From Zoogloea sp. (GTDB lineage Bacteria; Pseudomonadota; Gammaproteobacteria; Burkholderiales; Rhodocyclaceae): 64,000 nt of DNA. The position numbers and the translations under genes are program-made. Shown here in pieces: positions 54,304-64,000 of the stretch. The DNA lies in assembly GCF_028689785.1 (NCBI RefSeq), contig NZ_JAQVCN010000002.1, positions 124,001 through 188,000 of the forward strand, in the 5' to 3' direction. The notes below the pieces were generated by a model, which saw only the letters and a list, made by a program, of their open reading frames with translations, did no database searches and was not told the DNA's origin. Position 1 is the stretch's first letter. Every line of letters starts with the position of its first letter.

Positions 54304-55599
54304 ATGAGCAAAGTCCTCCAGGCCGTGCGCGGGATGAACGACATCCTGCCCGACGACGCCGAAGTGTGGGAGCAGTTTGAGGACATCGTCCGCAACTGGC
54401 TGCACAGCTACGGTTACCGCCCCATCCGCATGCCCATCGTCGAGCCGACGCCGCTTTTCAAGCGCGCCATCGGTGAGGTGACCGATATCGTCGAGAAGGA
54501 GATGTATTCCTTCGAGGATGCTCTCAACGGTGAGCACCTTACCCTGCGCCCCGAGGGCACCGCCTCCTGCGTAAGGGCTGCCATCCAGCACAACCTGCTT
54601 TTCGGCAATCCCCGCCGGCTTTACTACCACGGCCCCATGTTCCGCCACGAGCGCCCGCAGAAGGGGCGCTATCGCCAGTTTCATCAGGTGGGTGTTGAGG
54701 CGCTGGGGTATGAAGGTCCGGACATCGACGCCGAGCACATTCTGATGTGCGCCCGTCTCTGGGATGATCTGGGCCTCGATGACGTGCGCCTGGAAATTAA
54801 CTCCCTGGGCAGCAGCGACGAGCGGGCGGCGCATCGCGCAGCCCTGATCTCTTACCTTGAGCAGCACAAGGACCGTCTCGATGAAGACGGTCAGCGGCGT
54901 CTGTATTCGAATCCGCTGCGTATCCTGGATACCAAGAATCCGGATCTTCAGGGCATCGTTGAAGCGGCGCCGCGTCTAGCCGATTTTCTGGGCGAGGAGT
55001 CCCTGAAGCACTTCGATGGGGTTCAGACCCTGCTGAAGGATGCCGGGCTGCCGTACCGGATCAATCATCGCCTGGTGCGCGGCCTCGACTACTACAACCG
55101 CACGGTTTTCGAGTGGGTTACCACCCGCCTGGGGGCTCAGGGCACGATCTGTGCCGGTGGCCGCTACGATGGGCTGGTGGCCCAGCTTGGCGGCAAGCCC
55201 GCACCGGCCGCCGGTTTTGCGATGGGTGTGGAGCGACTTCTGGCCCTGTGGCAGGAGTGCGGTGGCGAGGCCGAGCGCGTGGTGCCGGATGTCTATGTGG
55301 TCCACGCAGGCGAGGCAGCGCAGCGCGCGGCGTTCCGCGTTGCGGAAGCGCTGCGCGGCACAGGGTTCTCCGTGACCCTGCACTGTGGTGGTGGTGGCTT
55401 CAAGTCCCAGATGAAACGTGCTGATGCATCCGGCGCGCTCTTTGCCGTGGTCATCGGCGACGATGAGGCCGTGGCAGGAGAGGTCAGTCTCAAGCCTCTG
55501 CGCGACGGCAGCGAACAGATTCGCGTCCCGATGGACGCTCTCCCCGAAACCCTGGCGGATCGCCTACTCGAATCGGAAGAAGACGATGGCAGCATTTGA
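54304..55599 (+). CDS. hisS: Histidyl-tRNA synthetase
   Basis: A 431-residue class II aminoacyl-tRNA synthetase. It has motif 1 near the start ([10 protein letters not shown]), motif 2 ([21 protein letters not shown]), the His-binding loops [16 protein letters not shown] and AGGRYDGLV, and motif 3 ([12 protein letters not shown]). The C-terminal anticodon domain follows. Its end overlaps the next gene by 14 bases. Confidence 0.98.
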   Translation: MSKVLQAVRGMNDILPDDAEVWEQFEDIVRNWLHSYGYRPIRMPIVEPTPLFKRAIGEVTDIVEKEMYSFEDALNGEHLTLRPEGTASCVRAAIQHNLLFGNPRRLYYHGPMFRHERPQKGRYRQFHQVGVEALGYEGPDIDAEHILMCARLWDDLGLDDVRLEINSLGSSDERAAHRAALISYLEQHKDRLDEDGQRRLYSNPLRILDTKNPDLQGIVEAAPRLADFLGEESLKHFDGVQTLLKDAGLPYRINHRLVRGLDYYNRTVFEWVTTRLGAQGTICAGGRYDGLVAQLGGKPAPAAGFAMGVERLLALWQECGGEAERVVPDVYVVHAGEAAQRAAFRVAEALRGTGFSVTLHCGGGGFKSQMKRADASGALFAVVIGDDEAVAGEVSLKPLRDGSEQIRVPMDALPETLADRLLESEEDDGSI

Positions 55600-56239
55600 C
55601 CTCGAAGAACAGGAACAGATTTCCCAGATCAAGGGCTGGTGGGAAAGCTATGGCAGTGTGGTGACGGTCGTTGCGGTGGTGGCTGCCTTGGCTTCAGTTG
55701 GCTGGCAGGGCTGGAACTGGTACAAAGGCAAGCAGGGCGCCGAGGCTTCGGCTCTTTACGCCGTGGTGCAGCAGGCTGCGGGCGAACACAACGCCCAGAA
55801 AGCGCGGGAAGCAGCCGGTACGATCATCGAGAAGTACAGCGGCACGCCCTATGCCGATCTGGCGGCCTTGCTGTCTGCAAAGGTGCAGAGCGAGGCCGGT
55901 GATCTGAAGAACGCTCGTGTGCCCCTCGCCTGGGCGGCTGAGAAGGCCAATGATCCGGCCCTGCGCAGTCTGGCGCGCTTGCGTCTGGCGACTGTGCTGC
56001 TGGACGAGAAGGCCTATGACGAGGCGCTCGCTCAGCTCCAGGCCCCGGCCGATGCCGATCTGGCGGCCCGCTTTGCAGATCTGAAGGGTGACATCCTGGT
56101 GGCCCAGGGCAAACCGGCAGAAGCGCGCGCTGCCTATCAGGCGGCCGTCGATGCGTTGAGTGCTGCTGTAAAGCAGGAAGCATCAGCCCTGCGCGAGATC
56201 GCCCAAGCCAAACTGGATGCTGTCGGGGGTGCTCAATGA
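55586..56239 (+). CDS. YfgM-type membrane protein
   Basis: A 217-residue YfgM-family protein with one N-terminal membrane segment (about 25-43, after [18 protein letters not shown]) and a periplasmic TPR-like region. YfgM is an ancillary partner of the SecYEG translocon and PpiD. It lies between hisS and bamB as in many proteobacteria. Its stop overlaps the bamB start (ATGA). Confidence 0.92.
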   Translation: MAAFDLEEQEQISQIKGWWESYGSVVTVVAVVAALASVGWQGWNWYKGKQGAEASALYAVVQQAAGEHNAQKAREAAGTIIEKYSGTPYADLAALLSAKVQSEAGDLKNARVPLAWAAEKANDPALRSLARLRLATVLLDEKAYDEALAQLQAPADADLAARFADLKGDILVAQGKPAEARAAYQAAVDALSAAVKQEASALREIAQAKLDAVGGAQ

Positions 56240-57372
56240 AGGCGCGCCGTCTGGCCTTGGTTGTGGCGGGCGCCCTGATTCTGGGCGCGTGTTCGTCCCT
56301 GAATCCGTTCTCCTCTTCGAACTCCAAGATTCCGCCTCTCAAGCCTATTACCAGTTCGCTGAACGCAACCGAACTCTGGAAGGGGCGTGTCGGTGGGGCC
56401 GGGCGCTTCGTGTTCCAGCCTGCCGTTGCAGCCGATTCGGTTTTTGCAGCGGCTGCGGATGGTTCTGTAGTCCGCCTCCAGGCCGGGCGTAGCGTATGGA
56501 AGACATCCATTGATTCCCCAATTTCCGGCGGTGTCGGCGCCAATGCACAACTCGTGGTGGTGGGGTCGCCCAAGGGGGAGGTCATCGCCCTGGATGCTGA
56601 GTCGGGCAAGATCAAATGGCGCGTGCGGGTCAATGCGGAGATTCTTGCTGCGCCGGTGCTGTCGGATGGCATGGTGGTTGTGCGTAGTGCCGACAGTCGT
56701 CTCTTCGGCCTTGATCCGGCCGACGGTAAGCAGCGCTGGGTTTACCAGCGCGCCTTGCCTGCCCTTTCGCTGCGCAATGCGGCGGGGGTGGTGTTGGAGG
56801 GCAATGCAGTCTTTGCCGGTTTTCCTGGTGGCAAGCTGGTGGCCGTGAATGCCGTCAATGGCAGTCTGATGTGGGAAGGAGCGGTTGCCGTTCCGCGCGG
56901 TGCCACCGAGTTGGAGCGGATTGCCGACATCACGAGTGTCCCGGTGCTGGGTACCCGTGCAGCATGTGCCGTGGCCTATCAAGGCCGAGTCGCCTGCTTC
57001 GATCTGGCCAACGGCTCAACCCTTTGGACGCGGGATATGTCCAGCTCCAGGGGGCTAGACCAGGACGGCCGTCAGGTCTTTGTCACTGACGAAAAAGGGG
57101 CGGTGCATGCCCTCGACCTGTCCACTGGTGCGAGCGCCTGGAAGCAGGACCAACTGGCCGGACGTGGCGTGGGGCGCCCCAGGGTTGTCGGCGAATACGT
57201 CGTCGTAGGTGATGCTGAAGGTTATGTCCACATCCTTCGCAAGGACGATGGCGGCCTTGTCGGGCGGCAACGCACAGATTCCAGCCCGATTCTTGCTGAT
57301 ATCCAGCGTGTTGGCGGCGGCATCGTCGTTCAGACGCAGGACGGAAGTGTTTACGCCCTTGGCGTTCAATAA
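56236..57372 (+). CDS. bamB: Outer membrane assembly lipoprotein BamB
   Basis: A 378-residue lipoprotein with lipobox LGAC (Cys19) and an eight-bladed beta-propeller of PQQ-like repeats, for example VIALDAESGKIKWRVRVNAEI and FGLDPADGKQRWVYQR. It is part of the BAM complex for outer-membrane protein insertion. Its ATG overlaps the end of the yfgM gene. Confidence 0.95.
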   Translation: MKARRLALVVAGALILGACSSLNPFSSSNSKIPPLKPITSSLNATELWKGRVGGAGRFVFQPAVAADSVFAAAADGSVVRLQAGRSVWKTSIDSPISGGVGANAQLVVVGSPKGEVIALDAESGKIKWRVRVNAEILAAPVLSDGMVVVRSADSRLFGLDPADGKQRWVYQRALPALSLRNAAGVVLEGNAVFAGFPGGKLVAVNAVNGSLMWEGAVAVPRGATELERIADITSVPVLGTRAACAVAYQGRVACFDLANGSTLWTRDMSSSRGLDQDGRQVFVTDEKGAVHALDLSTGASAWKQDQLAGRGVGRPRVVGEYVVVGDAEGYVHILRKDDGGLVGRQRTDSSPILADIQRVGGGIVVQTQDGSVYALGVQ

Positions 57373-57387
57373 CGGAGTCGCCGACGC

Positions 57388-58716
57388 GTGAAACCCACCC
57401 TGGTCCTGGTTGGACGCCCCAATGTGGGCAAATCTACCCTCTTCAATCGCCTCACCAAGACGCGTGATGCTCTGGTTGCCGATTTTCCCGGCCTGACCCG
57501 GGACCGCCGTTACGGTATGGGACGGGCGCTCGAACGGGAATTCCTGGTGGTCGACACCGCGGGTTTCGACCCCGTTGCGAAGGATGGCATCGTTCATGAG
57601 ATGGCCAAGCAGGCGGAGCAGGCGATTGCCGAAGCCGATGCGCTGGTTTTCATGGTTGATGCCCGTTCCGGGCTGACCCCTCACGATGAACAGATCGCCA
57701 GCCGTCTGCGCCGCGCCGGTCGGCCCACCTTCCTGGTGGTGAACAAGGCTGAAGGCATGAACAGGGCAATGGTATCGGCCGAATTTCACGCCTTGGGCAT
57801 CGGTGATCCCCTATGTATTTCTTCGGCCCATGGTGACAACGTCAATTCTTTGATGGAATTGATTCTGGAGTCTTTTCCTGAGGATGATGATGACGATCTC
57901 CCCGACGAAAAGGGCCCGCGTGTGGCCATCGTCGGGCGACCGAATGTAGGCAAGTCCACCCTCGTCAATACCCTGATCGGCGAGGAGCGGGTGATTGCCT
58001 TCGATATGCCCGGCACCACACGGGATGCCATCGAGGTGCCCTTCGAGCGCAATGGCAGGCATTACACCCTTATTGACACTGCGGGTCTGCGCAAACGTGG
58101 CAAGGTTTTCGAGGCGGTTGAGAAGTTCTCGGTCATCAAGACCTTGCAGGCGGTGGAGCAGTGCAATGTCGTTGTCCTGGTTCTTGATGCCAGTCAGGAG
58201 ATATCCGACCAGGACGCCCATATCGGGGGGTTTGCGGTAGAAGCCGGCAGGGCGCTGGTGGTCGCCGTGAACAAGTGGGACAGTGTGGACGACTATCGTC
58301 GCGAGCGCATCAAGGAAGACATCGCCCGCAAGCTGCCTTTCCTGGGCTTTGCGCGCTTTCTTTACGTCTCGGCCTTGAAAGGGCAGGGCATCGTCCCCAT
58401 GTTGAAGGCTGTTGACGGGGCCTATGAGGCGGCGATGACCAAGCTATCCACGCCCAAGCTGACCCGTCTGCTCCTCGACACGATCGTCCGCCAGCAGCCA
58501 CCGCGGCATGGCGGTTTCCGTCCCAAGATGCGCTATGCGCACCAGGGGGGGATGAACCCGCCGGTGATCGTTGTCCACGGTAGTGCCCTCGATCATGTGC
58601 CGCCGTCATATGTCCGGTTCCTGGAGCGGAGCTTCCAGGAGGCGTTCAAATTGCAGGGCACGCCATTGCGGATACAATTCAAGTCGTCCCACAATCCTTA
58701 CGCCAACAAGGATTGA
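57388..58716 (+). CDS. der: GTPase Der (EngA)
   Basis: A 442-residue GTPase with two G domains in tandem, needed for 50S ribosome assembly. First domain: [12 protein letters not shown] (8-19), DTAGF, NKAEG. Second domain: [12 protein letters not shown] (near residue 187), [12 protein letters not shown]. The KH-like C-terminal domain ends with [11 protein letters not shown]. The start is GTG. Confidence 0.98.
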   Translation: MKPTLVLVGRPNVGKSTLFNRLTKTRDALVADFPGLTRDRRYGMGRALEREFLVVDTAGFDPVAKDGIVHEMAKQAEQAIAEADALVFMVDARSGLTPHDEQIASRLRRAGRPTFLVVNKAEGMNRAMVSAEFHALGIGDPLCISSAHGDNVNSLMELILESFPEDDDDDLPDEKGPRVAIVGRPNVGKSTLVNTLIGEERVIAFDMPGTTRDAIEVPFERNGRHYTLIDTAGLRKRGKVFEAVEKFSVIKTLQAVEQCNVVVLVLDASQEISDQDAHIGGFAVEAGRALVVAVNKWDSVDDYRRERIKEDIARKLPFLGFARFLYVSALKGQGIVPMLKAVDGAYEAAMTKLSTPKLTRLLLDTIVRQQPPRHGGFRPKMRYAHQGGMNPPVIVVHGSALDHVPPSYVRFLERSFQEAFKLQGTPLRIQFKSSHNPYANKD

Positions 58717-58747
58717 AGAACCGTTTTCCACACCATCGAGCGGCTTG

Positions 58748-58764
58748 CTGCCATTTTGTGGCAG
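58748..58764. other. Hairpin between der and hfq
   Basis: CTGCCA, loop TTTTG, TGGCAG: a perfect 6-bp stem overlapping the -35 of the hfq promoter. It has no T-run, so a regulatory or chance structure is as likely as a terminator of der. Confidence 0.3.
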
Positions 58765-58785
58765 TGCAGCAAAAGGCTCTATAAT
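58756..58785 (+). promoter_or_regulatory. Predicted hfq promoter
   Basis: TTGTGG and a perfect TATAAT (58780-58785) are separated by 18 bases. Transcription should start near 58792, leaving a short leader before hfq. It would let hfq be expressed apart from der. Confidence 0.65.
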
Positions 58786-58816
58786 TATTCCAAACTAAAA
58801 CCATAGAGGTTCTACC

Positions 58817-59059
58817 ATGAGCAACAAGGGGCAACTTTTACAAGATCCGTTCCTCAACGCATTGCGGCGCGAGCATGTGCCCGTTTCCATCTATCTCGTG
58901 AACGGCATCAAGTTGCAAGGTCAGGTCGAATCTTTCGACCAGTATGTTGTTCTGCTGAAGAACACCGTAACCCAAATGGTTTACAAGCATGCCATTTCGA
59001 CCGTCGTTCCCGCGCGACCGGTCAACATCCAGCAGGAACAGAACGAGGCAGCAAGCTGA
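58817..59059 (+). CDS. hfq: RNA chaperone Hfq
   Basis: An 80-residue Hfq, the hexameric chaperone for small RNAs. Sm1 ([41 protein letters not shown]) and Sm2 ([10 protein letters not shown]) motifs are complete. The C-terminal tail is short, as in many betaproteobacteria. GAGG precedes the ATG. Confidence 0.99.
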   Translation: MSNKGQLLQDPFLNALRREHVPVSIYLVNGIKLQGQVESFDQYVVLLKNTVTQMVYKHAISTVVPARPVNIQQEQNEAAS

Positions 59060-59107
59060 TACCCCTTCAAGAGCCGCTTGCCGGCTGCAGATCAAGCGGG
59101 CTGACGC

Positions 59108-60244
59108 GTGTTTGAGCGCCCCTCGGCAGGGAACCGCGCGGTTCTGGTGCAGGTCGATTTTGGGCAAGGTGGCATTGAGGAGCGCCTTGCCGAAGTTGCC
59201 CTTTTGGCCGGCAGCGCGGGGGCCTGCGTCGCGGGTATTGTCCAGGGGCGTCGCCAAGCGCCCGATCCCGCTTTTTATGTTGGCAAAGGCAAGGCAGAAG
59301 AGATCGGTGAGCTCGCGCAGATGAATGAGGCTGACCTCGTCATCTTCAACCACGACATTACCGCCGCCCAGCAGCGCAATCTCGAACGCAAGCTCAATTG
59401 CCGAGTGGTGGACAGGTCGGCCCTGATTCTTGATATTTTCGCCCTCCGAGCCAAGAGCCACGAAGGCAAGCTGCAGGTCGAACTGGCCCAGTTACAGCAT
59501 CTTTCCACCCGCCTCGTCCGGGGCTGGACTCACCTGGAGCGGCAAAAAGGGGGGATCGGCTTGCGTGGGCCAGGTGAGAAGCAACTGGAGACTGACCGCC
59601 GGCTGCTCGGTGAGCGCGTCAAGATGCTCAAGGCCCGCTTGCGTGTGCTTGAGCGCCAGCGTGCCGTGCGAAGGCGTTCCCGAGAGCGGCGTGACGTGCT
59701 GAGCGTGTCCTTGGTCGGTTATACCAATGCGGGTAAATCCACGCTTTTCAATGCCTTGACCAAGGCGGGTGCCTACGCGGCTGATCAACTGTTCGCCACC
59801 TTGGATACGACTTCTCGCCGTCTTTTTCTTGGTGAGGCCGGGAACATCGTCCTCTCCGATACGGTCGGATTCATTCGAGATCTGCCTCACTCCCTGGTCG
59901 CGGCCTTTCACGCGACGCTGGAGGAGACGGTGTCAGCCGATTTGTTGCTGCATGTCGTCGACTCATCCAGTGACGACAGGGAGGGGCAGATTGAGGCTGT
60001 CAATGGTGTGCTCGAGGAGATCGGGGCTGGAGTGCTTCCGCAAATCCAGGTCTGGAACAAGATCGATGCGAGCATGGCCAGCGCGGAAGTGCAGCAGGAC
60101 GCTTGTGGTAACATCTCGCGCGTTTTGCTCAGCGCCAGGTCGGGCGAAGGGCTCGTTCTGCTGCGTCAGGTTCTTGCTGATGTGGCACTGAAACACAAGG
60201 CTTCGTTGGCAGCCATCTCGGAATCCCGGGACGAGTCATATTGA
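59108..60244 (+). CDS. hflX: GTPase HflX
   Basis: A 378-residue ribosome-associated GTPase that splits stalled ribosomes. The N-terminal domain has YVGKGKAEEI, VVDRSALILDIFALRAKSHEGKLQVELAQL and GIGLRGPGEKQLETDRR. The G domain has the P-loop GYTNAGKSTLFN (near residue 205), DTVGFIRDLP and NKID. The start is GTG. It follows hfq as in most proteobacteria. Confidence 0.97.
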   Translation: MFERPSAGNRAVLVQVDFGQGGIEERLAEVALLAGSAGACVAGIVQGRRQAPDPAFYVGKGKAEEIGELAQMNEADLVIFNHDITAAQQRNLERKLNCRVVDRSALILDIFALRAKSHEGKLQVELAQLQHLSTRLVRGWTHLERQKGGIGLRGPGEKQLETDRRLLGERVKMLKARLRVLERQRAVRRRSRERRDVLSVSLVGYTNAGKSTLFNALTKAGAYAADQLFATLDTTSRRLFLGEAGNIVLSDTVGFIRDLPHSLVAAFHATLEETVSADLLLHVVDSSSDDREGQIEAVNGVLEEIGAGVLPQIQVWNKIDASMASAEVQQDACGNISRVLLSARSGEGLVLLRQVLADVALKHKASLAAISESRDESY

Positions 60245-60302
60245 CGCGTTCCAGTTACCCCACTTCCCGGAGCGGATACATACCGTGATCTCAGGCATTC
60301 TC

Positions 60303-61571
60303 ATGTCCCTTAATGATCCCAAATGGGGCAACCGTGGTGGCGGCGACAATCGCGGCGGCGGAGACAATCAGGGGCCCCCTGACCTCGAAGAGTTGTGGCG
60401 CGATTTCAATCGCCGGCTGTCCAGCATGTTCGGCCGTGAGCCCGGCCGCAGTGGTGGTTCGGGCGGTGGCGATGGCGGGAATCGACTGCCGGAGTTCAAT
60501 TTCCGTCAGTTCGGTGGTGGCCTCGGTCTGATTGCCGCCTTTGGAGCCGTTGTCTGGCTGGCTAGCGGCTTCTACATTGTCGACGCAAGCCAGCGAGGCA
60601 TCGTCCTGCAATTCGGCCGTTTTCAGGAGGCAACCGAGCCCGGCCTGCGTTGGCGCCTGCCTTATCCCTTCCAGACTCATGAACTGGTGAATCTGACCGG
60701 TGTGCGGACTGTTGAAATCGGCTATCGGGGCTCCGAGCGGAACAAGGTGCTCAAGGAAGCCTTGATGCTGACCGACGATGAGAACATCGTGAACATCCAG
60801 TTTGCAGTGCAATACATCCTCAAGGATCCACAGCACTACTTGTTCAACAACCGTGGGGCCGATGATTCTGTGATTCAGGCAGCTGAAACTGCTGTGCGCG
60901 AAATCGTGGGTAAGAGCAAGATGGACTTCGTGCTCTACGAGGGGCGTGAGCAGGTGGCGGCAAGTGCTCAGAAGCTAACCCAGGATATCCTCGATCGTTA
61001 CGCGACAGGGATCCAGGTGAGCAAGGTGACCATGCAAAACGCGCAACCTCCCGAGCAGGTCCAGGCGGCTTTCGACGATGCCGTGAAAGCCGGTCAGGAT
61101 CGTGAGCGCCAGAAGAACGAAGGCCAGGCTTACGCCAACGACGTGATTCCGCGGGCACGGGGTGCGGCTTCGCGCCTGCTTGAGGAGGCCGATGCTTACA
61201 AGGGCAGGGTAGTGGCACAGGCCGAGGGTGACGCTTCACGTTTCAAGCAGATTCTGACCGAATACGCCAAGGCGCCGGAAGTGACCCGTCAGCGTATGTA
61301 TATCGACACCATGCAGCAGGTGCTGTCCAGCACCTCGAAGATCATGGTCGATGCCAAGGGCAGCGGCAATCTGCTTTACCTCCCCCTCGACAAGCTGATG
61401 CAGGCGACCGCGGCTGCGGGTACGACGGCGACGGCTGATCCGGCCCAGGTGGCACGCCCGGTCATCGCGCCTACCGTAGAGAGCACTATTACACCGCCCC
61501 GTGCGGATGCCCTGTCGGGTGAGGCCAGAACCCGGGAAGCCACACGCAATCGCGATCGGGGAGAACGTTGA
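60303..61571 (+). CDS. hflK: FtsH protease regulator HflK
   Basis: A 422-residue membrane-anchored SPFH-domain protein that forms a complex with HflC and modulates the FtsH protease. Residues about 5-70 are Gly/Asn-rich with DLEELWRDFNRRLSSMFG. A membrane segment lies near 82-100, followed by the SPFH domain (VDASQRGIVLQFGRF) and a long helical region. I prefer the ATG at 60303; a GTG six codons earlier is possible. Confidence 0.96.
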   Translation: MSLNDPKWGNRGGGDNRGGGDNQGPPDLEELWRDFNRRLSSMFGREPGRSGGSGGGDGGNRLPEFNFRQFGGGLGLIAAFGAVVWLASGFYIVDASQRGIVLQFGRFQEATEPGLRWRLPYPFQTHELVNLTGVRTVEIGYRGSERNKVLKEALMLTDDENIVNIQFAVQYILKDPQHYLFNNRGADDSVIQAAETAVREIVGKSKMDFVLYEGREQVAASAQKLTQDILDRYATGIQVSKVTMQNAQPPEQVQAAFDDAVKAGQDRERQKNEGQAYANDVIPRARGAASRLLEEADAYKGRVVAQAEGDASRFKQILTEYAKAPEVTRQRMYIDTMQQVLSSTSKIMVDAKGSGNLLYLPLDKLMQATAAAGTTATADPAQVARPVIAPTVESTITPPRADALSGEARTREATRNRDRGER

Positions 61572-62476
61572 TGAGAGAGCGCCTGTCACTTTTTGTCGGT
61601 GTAGGGTTGTTTGTTGTTGCCGTGTTGTCCATGTCCCTGTTTACCGTGGATCAGCGTCAGCACGCCTTGGTCTTCCAGTTGGGGGAGGTCAAGGAGCAGA
61701 TCAGTGAGCCCGGTCTGCACATGAAGATTCCGCTGATCCAGAACGTGCGCTACTTCGACAGCCGCATTCTGACCCTAGATACGACGGAGCCCGAGCGCTT
61801 TATTACGTCGGAAAAGAAGAATGTGCTGGTGGATCTTTTTGTCAAATGGCGCATTGTCGATCCGAAGCTCTATTACATCTCTGTCGGTGGCGATGAGGCC
61901 CGGGCGAGGACGCGTCTTGAACAAACGGTGAATGCCGGTCTGCGTGAGGAGTTCGGTAAGCGGACCGTGCATGATGTAGTGTCCGGCGAACAGAACAAGA
62001 TCATGGATGACATGCGGGTGAAGGCCGACCTGGATTCCCGCAAGATCGGTGTCCAGATTGTCGATGTGCGCCTGAAGCGGGTGGACCTCCCCGCGGAAGT
62101 TTCCGAGTCGGTGTATCGCCGCATGGAGGCTGAGCGGAAGCGCGTGGCTAACGAGTTACGCTCCGAGGGGGGCGCGGAGGCTGAAAAGATCAAGGCCGAT
62201 GCCGACAAGCAACGCGAGGTGATCATCGCCGAGGCCTACCGCTCTGCCCAGATGGTGAAGGGTGAAGGGGATGCCAAGGCCTCTGCGATCTATGCTCAGG
62301 CCTTTGGTCAAAGCCCCGAGTTCTATGCCTTTTATCGTAGTCTTGAGGCTTATCGCAGCAGCTTCAAGAGCAAGTCTGATGTGATGGTCGTCGAGCCGAA
62401 TTCGGAGTTCTTCAAGTACTTGAAAGGTTCCGGTGGTCGTTCTGGCGGGGCTGATTCGGGCAAAAGCGGGAAGTAA
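61571..62476 (+). CDS. hflC: FtsH protease regulator HflC
   Basis: A 301-residue partner of HflK with an N-terminal membrane segment (about 8-25) and an SPFH domain (VDQRQHALVFQLGEVKEQI). The end, VMVVEPNSEFFKYLKGS, is a family mark. The start overlaps the hflK stop by one base. Confidence 0.97.
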   Translation: MRERLSLFVGVGLFVVAVLSMSLFTVDQRQHALVFQLGEVKEQISEPGLHMKIPLIQNVRYFDSRILTLDTTEPERFITSEKKNVLVDLFVKWRIVDPKLYYISVGGDEARARTRLEQTVNAGLREEFGKRTVHDVVSGEQNKIMDDMRVKADLDSRKIGVQIVDVRLKRVDLPAEVSESVYRRMEAERKRVANELRSEGGAEAEKIKADADKQREVIIAEAYRSAQMVKGEGDAKASAIYAQAFGQSPEFYAFYRSLEAYRSSFKSKSDVMVVEPNSEFFKYLKGSGGRSGGADSGKSGK

Positions 62477-62661
62477 TGGGGCAGACCCTGATCATCGCTT
62501 TTGCACTGATGTTGGTGCTGGAAGGCATTATTCCTTTTGTTGCTCCCGCCAAGTGGCGGGAGACTTTTGCCCGTCTGATCCGTCTGGCTGACGGGCAAAT
62601 CCGTTTTTTCGGTCTGGGTTCGATGGTTCTCGGCCTCGCCATTCTGATTGTCTTTTCCTGA
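62476..62661 (+). CDS. DUF2065 small membrane protein
   Basis: A 61-residue protein with two membrane segments (about 3-22 and 43-60) and a short loop (PAKWRETFARLIRLADGQIR). The family regularly sits between hflC and the purA region. Function unknown. Its ATG overlaps the hflC stop by one base. Confidence 0.92.
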   Translation: MGQTLIIAFALMLVLEGIIPFVAPAKWRETFARLIRLADGQIRFFGLGSMVLGLAILIVFS

Positions 62662-62673
62662 GGCGCTCTACCC

Positions 62674-63831
62674 ATGTTGCGTTGGGTTCTACCCGAATAT
62701 ATCCAGGACGCCCTGCCCGCAGAGGCCGCGAAGCTGGAAGATCTGCGCCGTCGGCTGCTCGATGCCTTTCGTTTGAACGGATATCAGCTCGTCGCGCCCC
62801 CGTTGCTCGAGTATCTCGAGTCCTTGCTGACAGGGGCAGGGCAGGATCTCCAGCTGAAGACCCTCAAACTTGTGGATCAGCTGTCCGGCCGCACCATGGG
62901 TGTGCGGGCTGACATCACGACCCAGGTTGCCCGCATTGACGCCCATTTGCTCAATCGCAAGGGCGTGACCCGTCTGTGCTACTGCGGTACCGTTGCCCAT
63001 GCGGTTCCGTCGTCCCTGACCGCGACCCGTGAGCCGCTCCAACTGGGGGCCGAGCTGTACGGCCACGCCGGGCTTGAAGCAGATGCGGAGGTGATCCGTC
63101 TGCTGGCCGATACCCTGAGCATCGCCGGTGTCGGTACTTCCCGGATCGATCTTGGTCATGTGGGGCTGTTCAGGGCCTTGTCCCGTAAGGCGGGCCTGGC
63201 GGTTGATCGCGAGGAGAGCCTGTTCGACTGTCTGCAGGCCAAGGACATTCCTGGCCTGCATGACTTGCTGGGCGATGTAGTGGCCGATGTGCGTACCGGA
63301 CTGTTGGCCCTGCCGACACTGTATGGTTCTGCCGATGTACTGGGAAGGGCGCGTACCCTGCTGCCCGACGATGACGAGATTCGTGCGGCGCTCGATGATC
63401 TCGAGCAGCTGGCGGCGCGCTTGGCGGATCTGCCCATCAGCTTCGATCTGGCGGATTTGCGCGGCTACCATTACCACAGCGGTGTGGTGTTTGCCGCGTA
63501 TGGTGGCTGTTCCCCGGTGGCGCTGGCGCTCGGGGGGCGTTACGACAGCGTCGGTCGTGCCTTTGGTCGTGGGCGTCCGGCCACCGGCTTCAGCCTCGAT
63601 CTGCGAGAGCTGGCTGCGCAGGTGGCTGATCCACTGTTGCCCGGTGCCGTCCTTGCCTCAGGTGCGGGGCAGGCTGGTTTTGACGAGGCGGTAGCCCGCC
63701 TGCGTCAGGCGGGGGAGAATGTAGTCGTTGAATTGCCCGGCCATGATGGCACGTGGCGTGAGGCCGGTTGTGATCGGCGTCTAGTTTTGCGGGGCGGTGC
63801 CTGGCAGGTTGAACCGCTTCAGGGAGAGTAG
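62674..63831 (+). CDS. hisZ: ATP phosphoribosyltransferase regulatory subunit HisZ
   Basis: A 385-residue paralogue of histidyl-tRNA synthetase that lacks aminoacylation and serves as the regulatory subunit of short-form HisG in histidine synthesis. It shows [44 protein letters not shown] and a His-site loop [20 protein letters not shown]. Its presence means that the HisG of this organism is of the short form. It stands before purA as in other betaproteobacteria. Confidence 0.95.
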   Translation: MLRWVLPEYIQDALPAEAAKLEDLRRRLLDAFRLNGYQLVAPPLLEYLESLLTGAGQDLQLKTLKLVDQLSGRTMGVRADITTQVARIDAHLLNRKGVTRLCYCGTVAHAVPSSLTATREPLQLGAELYGHAGLEADAEVIRLLADTLSIAGVGTSRIDLGHVGLFRALSRKAGLAVDREESLFDCLQAKDIPGLHDLLGDVVADVRTGLLALPTLYGSADVLGRARTLLPDDDEIRAALDDLEQLAARLADLPISFDLADLRGYHYHSGVVFAAYGGCSPVALALGGRYDSVGRAFGRGRPATGFSLDLRELAAQVADPLLPGAVLASGAGQAGFDEAVARLRQAGENVVVELPGHDGTWREAGCDRRLVLRGGAWQVEPLQGE

Positions 63832-63836
63832 GAAAA

Positions 63837-64000
63837 ATGGCAAAGAACGTAGTTGTGGTCGGTACCCAGTGGGGTGACGAAGGCAAAGGCAAGATCGTCG
63901 ACTGGCTGACCGATCAGGCTCAAGGCGTGGTGCGTTTTCAGGGGGGGCATAATGCAGGTCATACCCTTGTAGTTGGCACCACCGAGTACAAGCTGAATCT
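63837..64000 (+). CDS. purA: Adenylosuccinate synthetase, N-terminal part (cut by window end)
   Basis: The first 54 codons of PurA, which joins IMP and aspartate in AMP synthesis. [20 protein letters not shown] carries the GTP-binding start with the catalytic Asp, and [15 protein letters not shown] the IMP site. AGGGAG precedes the ATG. The rest lies beyond the window. Confidence 0.97.
   Translation, partial: MAKNVVVVGTQWGDEGKGKIVDWLTDQAQGVVRFQGGHNAGHTLVVGTTEYKLN

Overview
This window looks like chromosomal DNA of a high-GC betaproteobacterium, most likely of the order Rhodocyclales (Azoarcus/Thauera/Azospira/Dechloromonas relatives). The main reason is gene order: the right third carries the chain ndk-rlmN-pilF-rodZ-ispG-hisS-yfgM-bamB-der-hfq-hflX-hflK-hflC-DUF2065-hisZ-purA, and the middle carries exbB-exbD-lpxK-trm112-kdsB-adk-pfp. 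The genus is inferred from layout only. No rRNA, tRNA, CRISPR array, insertion sequence or phage gene was seen.

Layout. 1-6.2 kb: the end of a CysB-type regulator, an unrecognised small protein, a serine hydrolase, a large secreted M28 peptidase lipoprotein and a putative Na+/H+ antiporter. 6.3-26.6 kb: a TetR regulator divergent from about 19 kb of co-directional genes for an aromatic meta-cleavage pathway. A Rieske ring-hydroxylating dioxygenase (ferredoxin, alpha, beta, reductase) and a cis-diol dehydrogenase would make a catechol. A two-subunit class III extradiol dioxygenase would open the ring. A C-C hydrolase, hydratase, aldolase and acylating acetaldehyde dehydrogenase would give pyruvate and acetyl-CoA plus a side-chain acid. 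An ABC importer (binding protein, LivH, a LivM-LivG fusion, LivF), a feruloyl-CoA-synthase-like ligase, two hotdog thioesterases, a nitronate-monooxygenase-like flavoprotein and two further hydrolases complete the set. The substrate cannot be read from the sequence; a side-chain-bearing aromatic acid fits best.

26.6-30.5 kb, minus strand: an exported fusion of a CbiZ-type domain and a nitrilase domain, sodB under an IscR-like operator, and xseA. 30.8-40.6 kb: envelope and housekeeping genes (exbBD, lpxK, kdsB, adk, PPi-type phosphofructokinase, a PEBP protein, murJ, accA, tilS). 40.6-46.4 kb: a DctS/DctR-type two-component system divergent from a dctPQM TRAP transporter. 46.6-49.3 kb: ccoI-ccoS for cbb3 oxidase maturation. 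After these lies a candidate FNR-dependent small RNA at about 49.37-49.48 kb. 49.7-64 kb: the housekeeping chain, cut by the window edge inside purA.

The strongest non-coding signals are: a perfect FNR-type box plus two copies of a TetR-like operator in front of the catabolic genes; an FNR box, -10 element and terminator defining a possible 110-nt RNA; an IscR-type palindrome over the sodB -10 element; and a family of GGTCGAAT/ATTCGACC palindromes at the ends of convergent genes.
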